A stretch of 54,320 bases of DNA, taken from Phycisphaerae bacterium. Lineage in GTDB: Bacteria > Planctomycetota > Phycisphaerae > Sedimentisphaerales > Sedimentisphaeraceae. Shown piece after piece: positions 8,185 through 16,700 of this stretch (its first letter is position 1; each line of letters begins with the position of its first letter). The stretch lies in assembly GCA_027078365.1 (NCBI GenBank), contig JALWYQ010000029.1:1-54320 (forward strand). The letters run 5' to 3'. The translations under genes and the position numbers were made by a program. Below the pieces are notes generated by a model, which made no database searches, was not told the origin of the DNA, and saw only the letters and a list, made by a program, of their open reading frames with translations.

Positions 8185-9393
8185 AAAGCGTTTTTCTTGT
8201 TTGTATTTTATGCTTGCCAGCACGGTGGCTATGCAGAGAATTGCTACTCCTGCTGCTAGGATTGGGAATAGTTGCGAAGTGCCGAGTCGCTTTAGAATTG
8301 CTCCTCCAAGTGCGACGCCTATGACTACACCGATAGCGCCGATACCTATGATTGATGAGGTGAATCTTGCGCTGTTTCTTGCGTCTCTTGATATCGCTAC
8401 GGTTACTGGCCAAAGTGGGCCTGCGCCAAGTCCGCAGAGAAATATTATCACAAACATAGCTGGCTTGGTCTCTACAAAACAAGCGAATGAAGTTGCGCCC
8501 AAGAAAATGATTATTCCTGTAAACATGCTTGGCCAGAGAGAGTGTTTGTGTGGAACGATAGAGGCGACTGCCCTACCAGCTATCACGCCTATCCAAAATA
8601 TACTTAGCGCTATAGCCGCGATGCGCGGGGTTGAGTGAAACTTCGATTCAAAGAAGGCTGCGGTCCAGCATGCGAAGACGCTCTCGACGGTTACGTAACT
8701 GATAAGCACAAATGCAAGCAAGTAAAAAAAAATATCTTTGCCAAGTGAGAGAGTTTTCGTTTCGCTTTGCGATTCTTGAGAGCACGCTTGCGGTGAGCGT
8801 TTTTGAGTTAAGGTTATAAAGACTAAATAAACGAAAAGAACGAAGATGCTAAATATCACGAAGATTGTGCGCCACGATTTACCCATGTAGAGGATTAAAG
8901 ATACTACCCCCGGAGCCGCTATCGCACCAACACAATAGAATAGTTGAGAGAGATTTAAGAGTTTACTAGAGCCACTTTTTTCATAATCAGAGACCATCAC
9001 CGACGCAAACGCCTCGACCAAGCCACCGCCAACACCAAGCGGTATCGCCCATACTAGAAAGAGTGAGAAACTATTTATAAACGCTCCACTCATAAGGGTA
9101 GCTGCCGAGATTAACATACCAGAGGCAACGAAAAATCTTGGCGTTATATTAAATCGCTCACCAACCCAGCCGCCAAGAAAAGCAACGAGAAAGAAAAAGC
9201 TAAACTGTATCATCACCAGATAGCCCAAGAGCGCAAAGTCAACGTTTAAATCTCGCGCAATCGTTGTTATCAGCGACGGCACTGCTGTTGTCGAGACGGC
9301 AAAAGATGTTACTGAAAATAGTATTGCCCCAATCGAGAGTTTAACACTTCTCGAATTTATGATCTCGCTGTTGTTGTTTTCTAAAGATGCCAC
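8143..9393 (-). CDS. MFS transporter, sugar-type
   Basis: The start is probably GTG at 9393 (VASLENNN), preceded by AGAGG at six bases; the longer TTG reading from 9453 lacks a site. The protein has about 12 hydrophobic helices in two halves, with the loop motif GGWVGERF between early helices. It resembles MFS sugar permeases. The last dozen or so residues (after KQEKR) are encoded by the right arm of the REP-like inverted repeat, so the native C terminus has probably been replaced or extended by the element. It converges on the lacI operon and is divergent from the DeoR-led cluster, which it may serve as importer (inference). Confidence 0.8.
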   Translation of the reverse strand: MASLENNNSEIINSRSVKLSIGAILFSVTSFAVSTTAVPSLITTIARDLNVDFALLGYLVMIQFSFFFLVAFLGGWVGERFNITPRFFVASGMLISAATLMSGAFINSFSLFLVWAIPLGVGGGLVEAFASVMVSDYEKSGSSKLLNLSQLFYCVGAIAAPGVVSLILYMGKSWRTIFVIFSIFVLFVYLVFITLTQKRSPQACSQESQSETKTLSLGKDIFFYLLAFVLISYVTVESVFACWTAAFFESKFHSTPRIAAIALSIFWIGVIAGRAVASIVPHKHSLWPSMFTGIIIFLGATSFACFVETKPAMFVIIFLCGLGAGPLWPVTVAISRDARNSARFTSSIIGIGAIGVVIGVALGGAILKRLGTSQLFPILAAGVAILCIATVLASIKYKQEKRFPGSAEPQLRKESE

Positions 9394-9698
9394 AAAAAAC
9401 CTCTTTTTGGTAATGCTAAGGATTCCTAATTGAAAAATTGTTACGAAAAACAAGACGACTCCACTTGCTCTTCGAGTGCAATAGATTTAGCAGTTACACG
9501 GAATTTATCAAGCAAATTTCGAAATATAGGGGTTTTGCCATGGTTCTTTATCTCCTTAGTTTGGCAATTAGGTATGGAAAGCAATTCCTAGGTTTTTTGA
9601 AAAATAATTAGATAAGTGAAAAATACCCCTTGATTGAGATGTTATAAAATGTTATGTTTGCGGCTTAAATAACATTTGCAAACATTACTGGGGATAAA
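9394..9698. other. Divergent promoter region between the MFS gene and the DeoR-led cluster
   Basis: About 305 bp without a gene. On the MFS side a 17-bp pseudo-palindrome (TTGCTCT/AGTGCAA arms, 9465-9481) could be an operator. On the DeoR side there are overlapping inverted repeats (listed separately). Nothing else was recognised. Confidence 0.5.
9630..9685 (+). promoter_or_regulatory. Promoter with overlapping operator dyads upstream of deoR-type gene
   Basis: A possible -35 TTGATT (9630-9635) and -10 TTATGT (9652-9657) overlap two nested inverted repeats. These are AAATGTTAT (9647-9655) with ATAACATTT (9669-9677), and ATGTTTGC (9654-9661) with GCAAACAT (9678-9685). The position just before the regulator start suggests autoregulation by the DeoR protein. 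Confidence 0.45.
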
Positions 9699-10466
9699 GT
9701 GAAGATTACTCCAGCACAAAGACATAACCATATTAAAGAGCTCTTGGCCAAAGATATTGCCTTTACTGTAAGCGAGTTAGCGGTGAAGTTCAATGTGAGT
9801 GAGATGACTATACACAGAGATCTCAACAAGCTTGAAAAACAAGGGCATATTCAAAGGGTTCATGGCGGTGTTTTGCCAACCGAAAGAATGGAGTTTGAGT
9901 TTGACTTTGCAAATAAGAGAGCTACGAATAGAAAATTCAAACAAGCTATCGCAAAATCTGCCCTCACGCTCATTGAGCCAGGACAAAGGCTAATTCTCGA
10001 TACCGGAACGACGACTCTGGAACTGGCATATTTATTGAAAAATTTCCCAAATTTAACTGTAATTACTCCTAGCCTAGCGGTGGCTTCGGTGCTACAATTC
10101 GCGGACGGTGTTGAGACGATTCTTCTAGGCGGTTCGATACGCCATGGAAGCCCAGACCTAACTGGAGCTGTGGCAGAGCATGTGCTAGATATGTTTGCAG
10201 TTGATATTGCATTCCAAGGCGCAGATGCTATCGGCGACGATGGGCGTATATACAACATCGATGTCAGGATGGCAAGGGTTGATCAAAAGATAAGGCAAAG
10301 AGCCGCGCAGACCCACATACTCTGTGATAGCTCTAAAATAGGCTCAACCTCGCTTGCGGCTAATGGTTCGCTGCGTGATGTTGATAGCTTGATAACGGAT
10401 TCAAATATCTCGCAAGAGTATATTGATAGATTTGAAAAATTGGGAACTAAATTAACAATTGTATAA
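9699..10466 (+). CDS. DeoR-family transcriptional regulator
   Basis: This 255-residue regulator starts at GTG with GGGGA just upstream. The N-terminal winged helix has the DeoR signature (FTVSELAVKFNVSEMTIHRDLNKLE, then HGGVLP). The C-terminal sensor domain is the isomerase-like DeoRC fold (LDTGTTTLELA, GGSIRHGSPDLTGA), which normally binds a sugar phosphate. It is the first gene of the plus-strand cluster and is 15 bp from the aminotransferase gene, so it probably controls the cluster in response to a phosphorylated intermediate. Confidence 0.88.
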   Translation: MKITPAQRHNHIKELLAKDIAFTVSELAVKFNVSEMTIHRDLNKLEKQGHIQRVHGGVLPTERMEFEFDFANKRATNRKFKQAIAKSALTLIEPGQRLILDTGTTTLELAYLLKNFPNLTVITPSLAVASVLQFADGVETILLGGSIRHGSPDLTGAVAEHVLDMFAVDIAFQGADAIGDDGRIYNIDVRMARVDQKIRQRAAQTHILCDSSKIGSTSLAANGSLRDVDSLITDSNISQEYIDRFEKLGTKLTIV

Positions 10467-10481
10467 TTAAGGAGTTTTTAA

Positions 10482-11849
10482 ATGGCTGCTAAAGCACCTA
10501 CATGGGCACATCTGGATCTAAACGAAGTGCCAAACATCAAGACTGCACTTCCTGGTCCAAAGTCTAACGAGCTTCACACTCGCTGTACAAAATATTTTAA
10601 AGGTCTCTCTGGTCAGGTTAAGCTCTTCCCTGTTGCGTTTGAAAGCGGTAAGGGTTGTGAGATGGTTGACGTTGATGGCAACAGATACATCGACTTCTCT
10701 TCTGGTATCTATGTAACAACTCTTGGCCACTGCCATCCAAAGGTTACCGAGGCTGTACAGAAAGCTGCCGGACAATTGATGAACTGCCACGACTTCACTA
10801 CTGAGATTAAGACACGTCTTGTTGAGAAGCTTGCAGATATTCTTCCAGGCGACCTTAACGGATTCCAATTCTACGATTCTGGAACAACTGCTGTTGAAGC
10901 TGGTCAACGCGTTCTTCGCGCAGCAACTGGAAATTACGAGATGATTTCTTGTTTCTATGATTACCACGGAAAAACTTACGGTGGTGTTTCTCTTGGTCAC
11001 ATCCGTGCCTCAGCTTACGGTCCTGTAAGAGCTCCTGGAATGCACATGGTGCCAAGACCAGACACATACAGACCAATCTGGACTAAAGAAGATGGCACTA
11101 TCGACACTGATAAGTACATCGAGTTCTACGATACATACATTTCAAAGGGAACCGTAAATAAGGTAGCTGGTTTTGTTCTTGAGCCAATCCAAGGTTGGGG
11201 CGGTTCGGTTATGCCACCTGATGACTTCTTCCCTAAATTGCGCAAATACTGCGATGAGAAAGGTATATTGCTCATGGCTGATGAGGTTCTAACAAGTACT
11301 GCTAGGACTGGTAAATGGCTATGTATGGAACACTGGGATGTTGTACCTGACGTTGTAACAATGGGTAAAGGCTTTGGTAATGGCTTCCCTGTTACATGCG
11401 TTGCTGTTCGCGAGCCATACAAAGAGAGCTTTGAGTCTATCTCTGCATCAAGTAGCTACGGCGGAAACCCAATGGCTTGTGCAGCTGCTCTTGCTAGTAT
11501 CGAAGCAATCGAAGAAGAGCAACTCCTAGAGCGTTCAACTCATCTTGGAAATATCGCTCTTGAGCGTATGGAGAAGATGAAAGCTGAGCATTCTATTGTT
11601 GGTGATGTTCGTGCTAAAGGTTGCTTGATGGGTATTGAGCTTGTCAAAGACAAAGCAACAAAAGAACCATTCGATGCTGCAGGCGAACTAGTTTACCGCA
11701 AGGCATTCGAGAAGGGTCTTGCATGGATTCCAGCAGGTCACATCTTGAGAATGAGTCCTCCTGTTGTAATGGAAGACGAGGTTCTCATGAAGGGCTTGGA
11801 TATCATTGATGAAGCAATCGGTGAGGCTGAAAAAGAGTTACTAAAATAA
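10482..11849 (+). CDS. Class-III PLP-dependent aminotransferase
   Basis: This 455-residue enzyme has the class-III hallmarks: GHCHPKV near the N terminus, YHGKTYGGVSLG, LLMADEVLTSTARTGK carrying the PLP-binding Asp, and VVTMGKGFGNGFP, whose lysine forms the Schiff base. Relatives act on the omega-amino group of GABA, ornithine, taurine and similar amines with 2-oxoglutarate or pyruvate. AAGGAG precedes the ATG. The next gene is a glutamate dehydrogenase, which could regenerate 2-oxoglutarate from the glutamate formed. The substrate is therefore likely an amine coming from the amino-sugar pathway of this cluster (inference). Confidence 0.8.
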   Translation: MAAKAPTWAHLDLNEVPNIKTALPGPKSNELHTRCTKYFKGLSGQVKLFPVAFESGKGCEMVDVDGNRYIDFSSGIYVTTLGHCHPKVTEAVQKAAGQLMNCHDFTTEIKTRLVEKLADILPGDLNGFQFYDSGTTAVEAGQRVLRAATGNYEMISCFYDYHGKTYGGVSLGHIRASAYGPVRAPGMHMVPRPDTYRPIWTKEDGTIDTDKYIEFYDTYISKGTVNKVAGFVLEPIQGWGGSVMPPDDFFPKLRKYCDEKGILLMADEVLTSTARTGKWLCMEHWDVVPDVVTMGKGFGNGFPVTCVAVREPYKESFESISASSSYGGNPMACAAALASIEAIEEEQLLERSTHLGNIALERMEKMKAEHSIVGDVRAKGCLMGIELVKDKATKEPFDAAGELVYRKAFEKGLAWIPAGHILRMSPPVVMEDEVLMKGLDIIDEAIGEAEKELLK

Positions 11850-11859
11850 TACACTCTTA

Positions 11860-11905
11860 TGCTCTAGAGATGGGTAATCGATGCCATCTCTAGAGCATTT
11901 AATTT
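11860..11905 (+). terminator. Strong hairpin between aminotransferase and glutamate dehydrogenase genes
   Basis: The perfect 14-bp arms TGCTCTAGAGATGG (11860-11873) and CCATCTCTAGAGCA (11884-11897), with a 10-base loop, are followed by TTTAATTTTTA. It looks like an intrinsic terminator or partial attenuator. It covers an ATG at 11881 and so argues against translation starting there. Confidence 0.7.
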
Positions 11906-11919
11906 TTAAGGCGAAAGAA

Positions 11920-13173
11920 ATGACTAAACATGGAATTTTAGAAACCGCCAAACATAACTTAGCAAGGACTGCAGAAAAGTTAGGCGTAGATTCTAATATG
12001 CTAAACAAAATAGAAGCACCAAAAGAGAAGATTGAGCTGCGCCTTAGTCCTGTGCTTAGTGATGGTAAGGTAGTTAATATCGAAGCTTATATCGTAAGGC
12101 ATAACGATGTTCTTGGACCATCAAAAGGTGGTATCAGAATGGCTCCAGACGTAACGATGGATGATATCGTTGGTTTGTCTATGGAGATGACATGGAAAAC
12201 GTCACTTATCGGAGTTCCTTTTGGTGGCGGAAAATCAGGAATTAAGTTTGATGCAACATCTCTTAGCGATATCGATAAAGAAATAATTATCAGATCGTTT
12301 GCCAGAAACGCCAGAAGACACTTTGGCCCAGAGCTTTACGTTCCAGCCCCTGACATGGGAACAAATGAAGCGGATATGGGTCACGTTAGAGATTGTGTAT
12401 CTTATTCTGACGGTATCTCAATTACTAGAGGTTGTTTTGTTACCGGTAAACCTGTTATTTTAGGCGGTATCCCCGGTAGAAAAAGTGCTACAGGAAAGGG
12501 TGTTGTTTACACTGTCATTGCTGCCTGTGAGAGGCTTGGCATTGACATTAAAGGCATGAGCGTTGTACTGCAGGGTTTTGGTAATGTAGGCTCTGAAGCG
12601 GCAAAAGAAATTGCAAGTCTCGGCGCAAAGGTTATTGCGATATCTGATATTTCAGGTGGTCTTTTCAACGAGGAAGGAATAGATATCGAAGAGCTTCTTT
12701 CATATGTTGCGCAAAACGGTAGCATAAGCGGCTATTCAAAAGCAAAACAGATTGCTAAAGAAGAAATCTTTAACATCGCCTGCGATTGCTTGATACCTGC
12801 TGCTAGTGGCTCTCAAATTACAATGAAAAATGTAAACAACATAAAGACTAAAATCATCGCTGAGGCAGCTAACGCCCCTACAACTCCAGACGCCGACAAA
12901 GTTCTAACAGATAATGGTGTTTTTGTTATCCCAGATATTTTGTGCAACGCTGGCGGTGTGTTCGTTTCTTATCTTGAGTATGTCCAAGAAACGCAGCATG
13001 AACAAATCACAGAAGCGCAGGTCAGTGCTAGACTCTCTGAGAGAATGAAGGTTAGTTTTGATAAGGTTTACGAATTTTCTCTAGCCAATAAAACCTCAAT
13101 GCGCGAAGCTGCGATGCAGATTGCTCTTAAGAGGGTTGTTGAAGGAATTAACGCCAGAGGCTTATTGCCATAG
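11920..13173 (+). CDS. Glu/Leu/Phe/Val dehydrogenase (glutamate dehydrogenase)
   Basis: The chosen start is ATG at 11920 (MTKHGILETA), with AAGG just upstream; an in-frame ATG at 11881 lies in the loop of a hairpin. The product has 417 residues. The substrate domain shows Lys69 (GPSKGGIR), Lys93 (MTWKTS) and Lys105 (FGGGKSG), the glutamate-binding and catalytic lysines of the family. It also has the APDMGTNEADM segment with the catalytic Asp. The NAD(P) Rossmann motif is LQGFGNVGSEAA. It would deaminate glutamate to 2-oxoglutarate and ammonia (or the reverse). Next to the class-III aminotransferase it would recycle the amino acceptor. Confidence 0.85.
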   Translation: MTKHGILETAKHNLARTAEKLGVDSNMLNKIEAPKEKIELRLSPVLSDGKVVNIEAYIVRHNDVLGPSKGGIRMAPDVTMDDIVGLSMEMTWKTSLIGVPFGGGKSGIKFDATSLSDIDKEIIIRSFARNARRHFGPELYVPAPDMGTNEADMGHVRDCVSYSDGISITRGCFVTGKPVILGGIPGRKSATGKGVVYTVIAACERLGIDIKGMSVVLQGFGNVGSEAAKEIASLGAKVIAISDISGGLFNEEGIDIEELLSYVAQNGSISGYSKAKQIAKEEIFNIACDCLIPAASGSQITMKNVNNIKTKIIAEAANAPTTPDADKVLTDNGVFVIPDILCNAGGVFVSYLEYVQETQHEQITEAQVSARLSERMKVSFDKVYEFSLANKTSMREAAMQIALKRVVEGINARGLLP

Positions 13174-13245
13174 ACAATACAAAGGCAAGATTAAAGTAGC
13201 TAGAAGACTTAAAATCACACTTAGTAAAAGAAGGTTAGGATTAAT

Positions 13246-14388
13246 ATGGAAACAGTTAAATTTGGTATTATTGGTTGCGGTCTGATGGGTCGCGAATTCG
13301 CTAGTGCTGCAGCACGCTGGTGTCATCTTCCAGAGATGCAGGTTAAGCCTGAGATTGTTGCAATCTGCGATACTAATGACGAAATAATGAAATGGTACAC
13401 AGATAACTTTGATAGCATCAAACAAGTAACAAAAGACTACAAAGAACTTCTTGCTAACGACGAAGTCGAGGCTGTTTATATCGCAGTACCTCACAACATG
13501 CACGCTGAGTTCTACTGCGAGGCTATCAAAGCTGGCAAGCATCTTTTAGGTGAGAAACCTTTTGGTATAGATAAGGAAGCTAACGACAAGATTTATCAGT
13601 GCATCAAGGATAATCCTGATGTGTTCGTACGTTGTTCTTCTGAGTTTCCATTCTTCCCAGGAATGCAAAGAATTGGCAAGTTAATCGAAGAGGACTTCTT
13701 TGGTAAGATTATTGAAGTCAACTGCGGGTTCCTCCACTCAAGCGATATGGATGTCAACAAGCCAATCAACTGGAAAAGAATGCTTAGGTTCAATGGTGAA
13801 TACGGTTGTATGGGCGACCTTGGCATGCACACTTGCCACGTTCCTTTTAGGGCTGGCTGGATTCCTAAGAGCGTATATGCATCGCTTAGCAATCTAGTTG
13901 AGCAACGCCCTGACGGTAAAGGCGGCATGGCTACCTGTGAGACATGGGACAACGCAACCCTTGTCTGCCAAACTGAAAACCCTAAAACAGGCGAGTCGTT
14001 CCCAATGACAATCAAGACACACAGAATCTCTCCGGGCAACACAGATACTTGGTATTTTGAGGTTCAAGGTATGAAGGGTAGCGTTCGCTGGAGTAGCAAA
14101 CAGGCTAACACTCTGGAGATTTTGGAATACAATGGCGGCGACCAAGCTTGGCAAGTAATTGATATGGGCCACCAGATGGCTTACAAGTCAATAACTGGCG
14201 GCATCTTTGAGGCTGGATTCTCTGATTCAATCTTGCAGATGTGGGCAGCTTTCCTATATGAACTTAAAAATGGCGAGCCTATCGCTAAATTCGCTGGTTG
14301 CGTTCGTCCTGATGAAGTTGCTCTTAGCCACAAGCTCTTTACTGCAGCATTGGAATCTCATGAGAAATCAACTGTTGTAAAACTATAA
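13246..14388 (+). CDS. Gfo/Idh/MocA-family oxidoreductase
   Basis: This 380-residue dehydrogenase has the N-terminal Rossmann motif GIIGCGLMGREFA and the GEKPFGID version of the EKP motif. The C-terminal half contains GDLGMHTCHVPF, a loop position where related sugar dehydrogenases carry a catalytic His. AGGA lies before the ATG. It is a different subfamily from the oxidoreductase at 4373-5512. In this cluster it probably oxidises a sugar or polyol hydroxyl using NAD(P), providing the carbonyl for transamination or isomerisation. The precise substrate is unknown. Confidence 0.8.
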   Translation: METVKFGIIGCGLMGREFASAAARWCHLPEMQVKPEIVAICDTNDEIMKWYTDNFDSIKQVTKDYKELLANDEVEAVYIAVPHNMHAEFYCEAIKAGKHLLGEKPFGIDKEANDKIYQCIKDNPDVFVRCSSEFPFFPGMQRIGKLIEEDFFGKIIEVNCGFLHSSDMDVNKPINWKRMLRFNGEYGCMGDLGMHTCHVPFRAGWIPKSVYASLSNLVEQRPDGKGGMATCETWDNATLVCQTENPKTGESFPMTIKTHRISPGNTDTWYFEVQGMKGSVRWSSKQANTLEILEYNGGDQAWQVIDMGHQMAYKSITGGIFEAGFSDSILQMWAAFLYELKNGEPIAKFAGCVRPDEVALSHKLFTAALESHEKSTVVKL

Positions 14389-14403
14389 AATCCCTGTTAT
14401 ACT
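14375..14403 (+). promoter_or_regulatory. Possible internal promoter for the nagA-like gene
   Basis: TTGTAA (14375-14380) and TATACT (14398-14403) are separated by 17 bp, a good sigma-70-type fit. They overlap the end of the oxidoreductase gene and lie just before the nagA-like start at 14435. No experimental support is available. Confidence 0.4.
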
Positions 14404-14434
14404 GTGCCGTTTATATAACAAGAAAGGTTGATAA

Positions 14435-15616
14435 ATGGCAAGCTTGCTGATAAAAAACGCAAAAATTATAACAGAAGATACGATTCTCGTAGATTATAGC
14501 GTATTATGCGAGCAAGGCAAAATAGTTAAAATTGCCCCAGACGCAGAGCTAAATGAGGTCGCTGACGAAGTTATCCAGGCGCAGGGCAAATACCTTGCGC
14601 CTGGTTTTATAGACCTACACTTCCATGGACTCAAAGACTACCTAATAGACAACGGTCCCGACGATTTAGATAAGATTTGCAACACCTTACCCGAGTTTGG
14701 TGTTACGAGCTTTGCGCCGACCGTTTGCCCCCTACCAAAAGGAAAAGACGCAGAATTTCTCGCTTCTTTGGCTACGGTTAAATCCAAAGCAACTAATATT
14801 CTAGCTTTCCATCTTGAAGGACCTTTTCTAACATTAACAGGTGCTCTACCAGAAGACGCTATCGGCGATGCAGACCCACAACGAGTAGAGGCTCTTATTA
14901 ATGCAGCAAAACCATACAAGGTAGTTTTTAGCATTGCACCAGATTTTGAAGACATTGTAAAAATTCTGCCTATAATGACTCAAAACAACACGCCCGCCTT
15001 CATGACCCATACAAGGGCCAATGTAGAAGAGACGCAAGCAGCCATAGCAGCTGGAGCCGCTCACGCAACACACTTCTACGATGTGTTCCCATGTCCGGAA
15101 GAAATTGACCCTGGGGTAAGACCGTGCGGAGCAGTCGAGGCAATTCTAGCAGATGACAATGTTAGTGTTGATTTTATTCTTGATGGCGAGCATGTTGATA
15201 AAGTTGCCGTTAAGATGGCACTGAAATGTAAAGGTAAAGATAAAGTTTGCTTAATTACCGACGCCAATATCGGGGCAGGAAATCCTATTGGAGTTTATAA
15301 GTTTGGAAACGAAGAAGTTGAATTTAAGTATCCAGGCGGTCCAGCAAGAATGACTCAAAACTCCTCGCATCCAGGCGGACTTGCAGGAAGTGGATTAACT
15401 ATGAATTTAGCTGTTAAGAATGCCGTAAACAAATTTGACATCTCTCTAGAACAAGCTATAAGAATGGCTTCCACAAACCCTGCCAAGGTTATGAGGGTCG
15501 ATAACCATAAAGGAAAAATCGAGGTTGGTTTTGATGCCGACATCGTAATGTTAGATGAAAATCTTGATGTAGATGCAACATTCGTAGCAGCAAAATGTTG
15601 CTATAAGAAACAATAA
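14435..15616 (+). CDS. nagA: N-acetylglucosamine-6-phosphate deacetylase-like amidohydrolase
   Basis: This 393-residue protein aligns well with NagA: His62 and His64 (LHFHG), Glu128 (FHLEGPF), His192 (THTRA), His213 (ATHFYDV) and the catalytic Asp276 (LITDANIG). The usual ATHLFNAM is changed to ATHFYDVF, and DGEHV takes the place of the common DG.H substrate loop. The substrate may therefore differ from plain GlcNAc-6-P. The expected reaction is hydrolysis of an N-acetyl group from a sugar phosphate in the cytosol. It is followed after 36 bp by the NagB-like gene, the classic order for amino-sugar breakdown. Confidence 0.8.
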   Translation: MASLLIKNAKIITEDTILVDYSVLCEQGKIVKIAPDAELNEVADEVIQAQGKYLAPGFIDLHFHGLKDYLIDNGPDDLDKICNTLPEFGVTSFAPTVCPLPKGKDAEFLASLATVKSKATNILAFHLEGPFLTLTGALPEDAIGDADPQRVEALINAAKPYKVVFSIAPDFEDIVKILPIMTQNNTPAFMTHTRANVEETQAAIAAGAAHATHFYDVFPCPEEIDPGVRPCGAVEAILADDNVSVDFILDGEHVDKVAVKMALKCKGKDKVCLITDANIGAGNPIGVYKFGNEEVEFKYPGGPARMTQNSSHPGGLAGSGLTMNLAVKNAVNKFDISLEQAIRMASTNPAKVMRVDNHKGKIEVGFDADIVMLDENLDVDATFVAAKCCYKKQ

Positions 15617-15652
15617 TATTGCTATAAAACTGAATTAGTAAAGGAAAATTTC

Positions 15653-16588
15653 ATGTCTGATTTCGTATTTGAACCAGCCGAATTTGTGCCATTTAAGGAT
15701 AAAGAAGTTATTCAAAGATGTCGCAATATCAAAAGAGAAGATATTGAGAAACACCCAAACCCAGATTTCAAGATTCAAGTCGTAAAAGATGAAGATATGA
15801 CTTTCATGTGGTTTGCAGATATCGTTTCAAGATTGAAACTAGCTAGCGATTCTGGCGAGAAATTCGTAATGATTGTCCCAAACCCTTGGCCAGGATATCG
15901 CCATGTTGCGCGTATCATTAATAAGTGCCGCATAAATTGCAAAAACTTCTGGGGTTTTGCGATGGATGAATACGCAGACCAAGACGGCAACATCGCTCCA
16001 GAGAGCTGGGAACTTGGTTTTAGCCACGCTATGCTAAAATTCTTCTACTACGAGATAGACGAAGATCTAAGACCTCCTCGTGAGCAATTTGTTTGCTTTA
16101 GCGATTTGAAAGACGTTAGCGACTACAGCAAGAAGCTTGCTGATGTTGGTGGTGCAGACATTTGTTACAGCGGACCTGGCTGGACTGGACACCTCGGATT
16201 CCTCGAACCAGACGCACCAGAGTTAGATGTGCCTCTAGAAGAATGGAAAACTCTAGGTGCGCAAATCGTAACACTTAGCCCATTCACCATTGCTCAGAAC
16301 TCCTTGCATGGTTGCTTTGGTAACAGTGGTGATTTAACTGCAGTTCCACCAAAGTCTGCAACTATAGGCCCGGCTGATGTTATTGCCGCAAAACATCGCT
16401 ACGACAATCACGGCATTACCGTTGGTGGTAGCTTGAATTCATGGCAAAGATTAATGACACGTTTGGTTCTTCACGGGCCGGTAACTCCAAAACTACCAGC
16501 GTCTATCTTGCAGACCCTCAGAACTGATGTTTTCGTTACAGAAACAGCAGCTATGAATATTGAAAACAACTGGGATATTGGTTACTAA
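15653..16588 (+). CDS. NagB-like glucosamine-6-phosphate deaminase/isomerase family protein
   Basis: This 311-residue protein belongs to the NagB/6-phosphogluconolactonase fold. It has FAMDEY (Asp105-Glu106, the NagB DEY motif), a GPGWTGHLGFLEP loop (164-176) matching GxGxDGHIAFNEP, and GPVTPKLPASILQ near the end. His170 and Glu175 match the NagB catalytic His143 and Glu148, but the Asp141 position is Thr168. The relay that opens the sugar ring is therefore incomplete, and the true reaction may be isomerisation or deamination of another amino-sugar phosphate. The last few codons overlap, out of frame, a remnant of a ceramidase-like gene, so the natural C terminus may have been altered. Confidence 0.7.
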   Translation: MSDFVFEPAEFVPFKDKEVIQRCRNIKREDIEKHPNPDFKIQVVKDEDMTFMWFADIVSRLKLASDSGEKFVMIVPNPWPGYRHVARIINKCRINCKNFWGFAMDEYADQDGNIAPESWELGFSHAMLKFFYYEIDEDLRPPREQFVCFSDLKDVSDYSKKLADVGGADICYSGPGWTGHLGFLEPDAPELDVPLEEWKTLGAQIVTLSPFTIAQNSLHGCFGNSGDLTAVPPKSATIGPADVIAAKHRYDNHGITVGGSLNSWQRLMTRLVLHGPVTPKLPASILQTLRTDVFVTETAAMNIENNWDIGY

Positions 16589-16700
16589 AGAAGCAAGCGA
16601 AGAAGGTGCTTGCGAAGCAACAGACGCCATGTTTAGCTATAAAAACGCAAACGCCTTCGTCGAAACAACTAAGACTATTCTAGATGAGACTGAACGATGA
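16572..16700 (+). pseudogene. 3' remnant of a neutral-ceramidase-like gene
   Basis: Read in the frame of GTT at 16581, this stretch encodes a peptide starting GILVTKEASEEG and ending at TGA 16698-16700. It aligns without gaps to the C-terminal 38 residues of the intact ceramidase-like gene at 18179-19495 (GYIVTKEASEEG...), with 18 of 38 residues identical from the Val onwards. It begins inside the last codons of the NagB-like gene, in another frame. Its TGA overlaps the kinase ATG. It is best read as the scar of a deletion that removed most of a paralogous gene. Confidence 0.8.

Noticed and set aside
8081..8482. 133-codon minus-strand frame overlapping the MFS 3' end
   Set aside because: It is Arg/Ser-rich and out of frame with the clear transporter; it runs through the REP-like arm.
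9393..9453. TTG at 9453 as start of the MFS gene
   Set aside because: GTG at 9393 has AGAGG at proper spacing and gives a normal N terminus; the upstream part has no site.
16572..16700. Programmed frameshift extending the NagB-like protein into the ceramidase-like tail
   Set aside because: No clear slippery site or stimulating structure was seen, and the tail belongs to an unrelated fold; a deletion scar is simpler.
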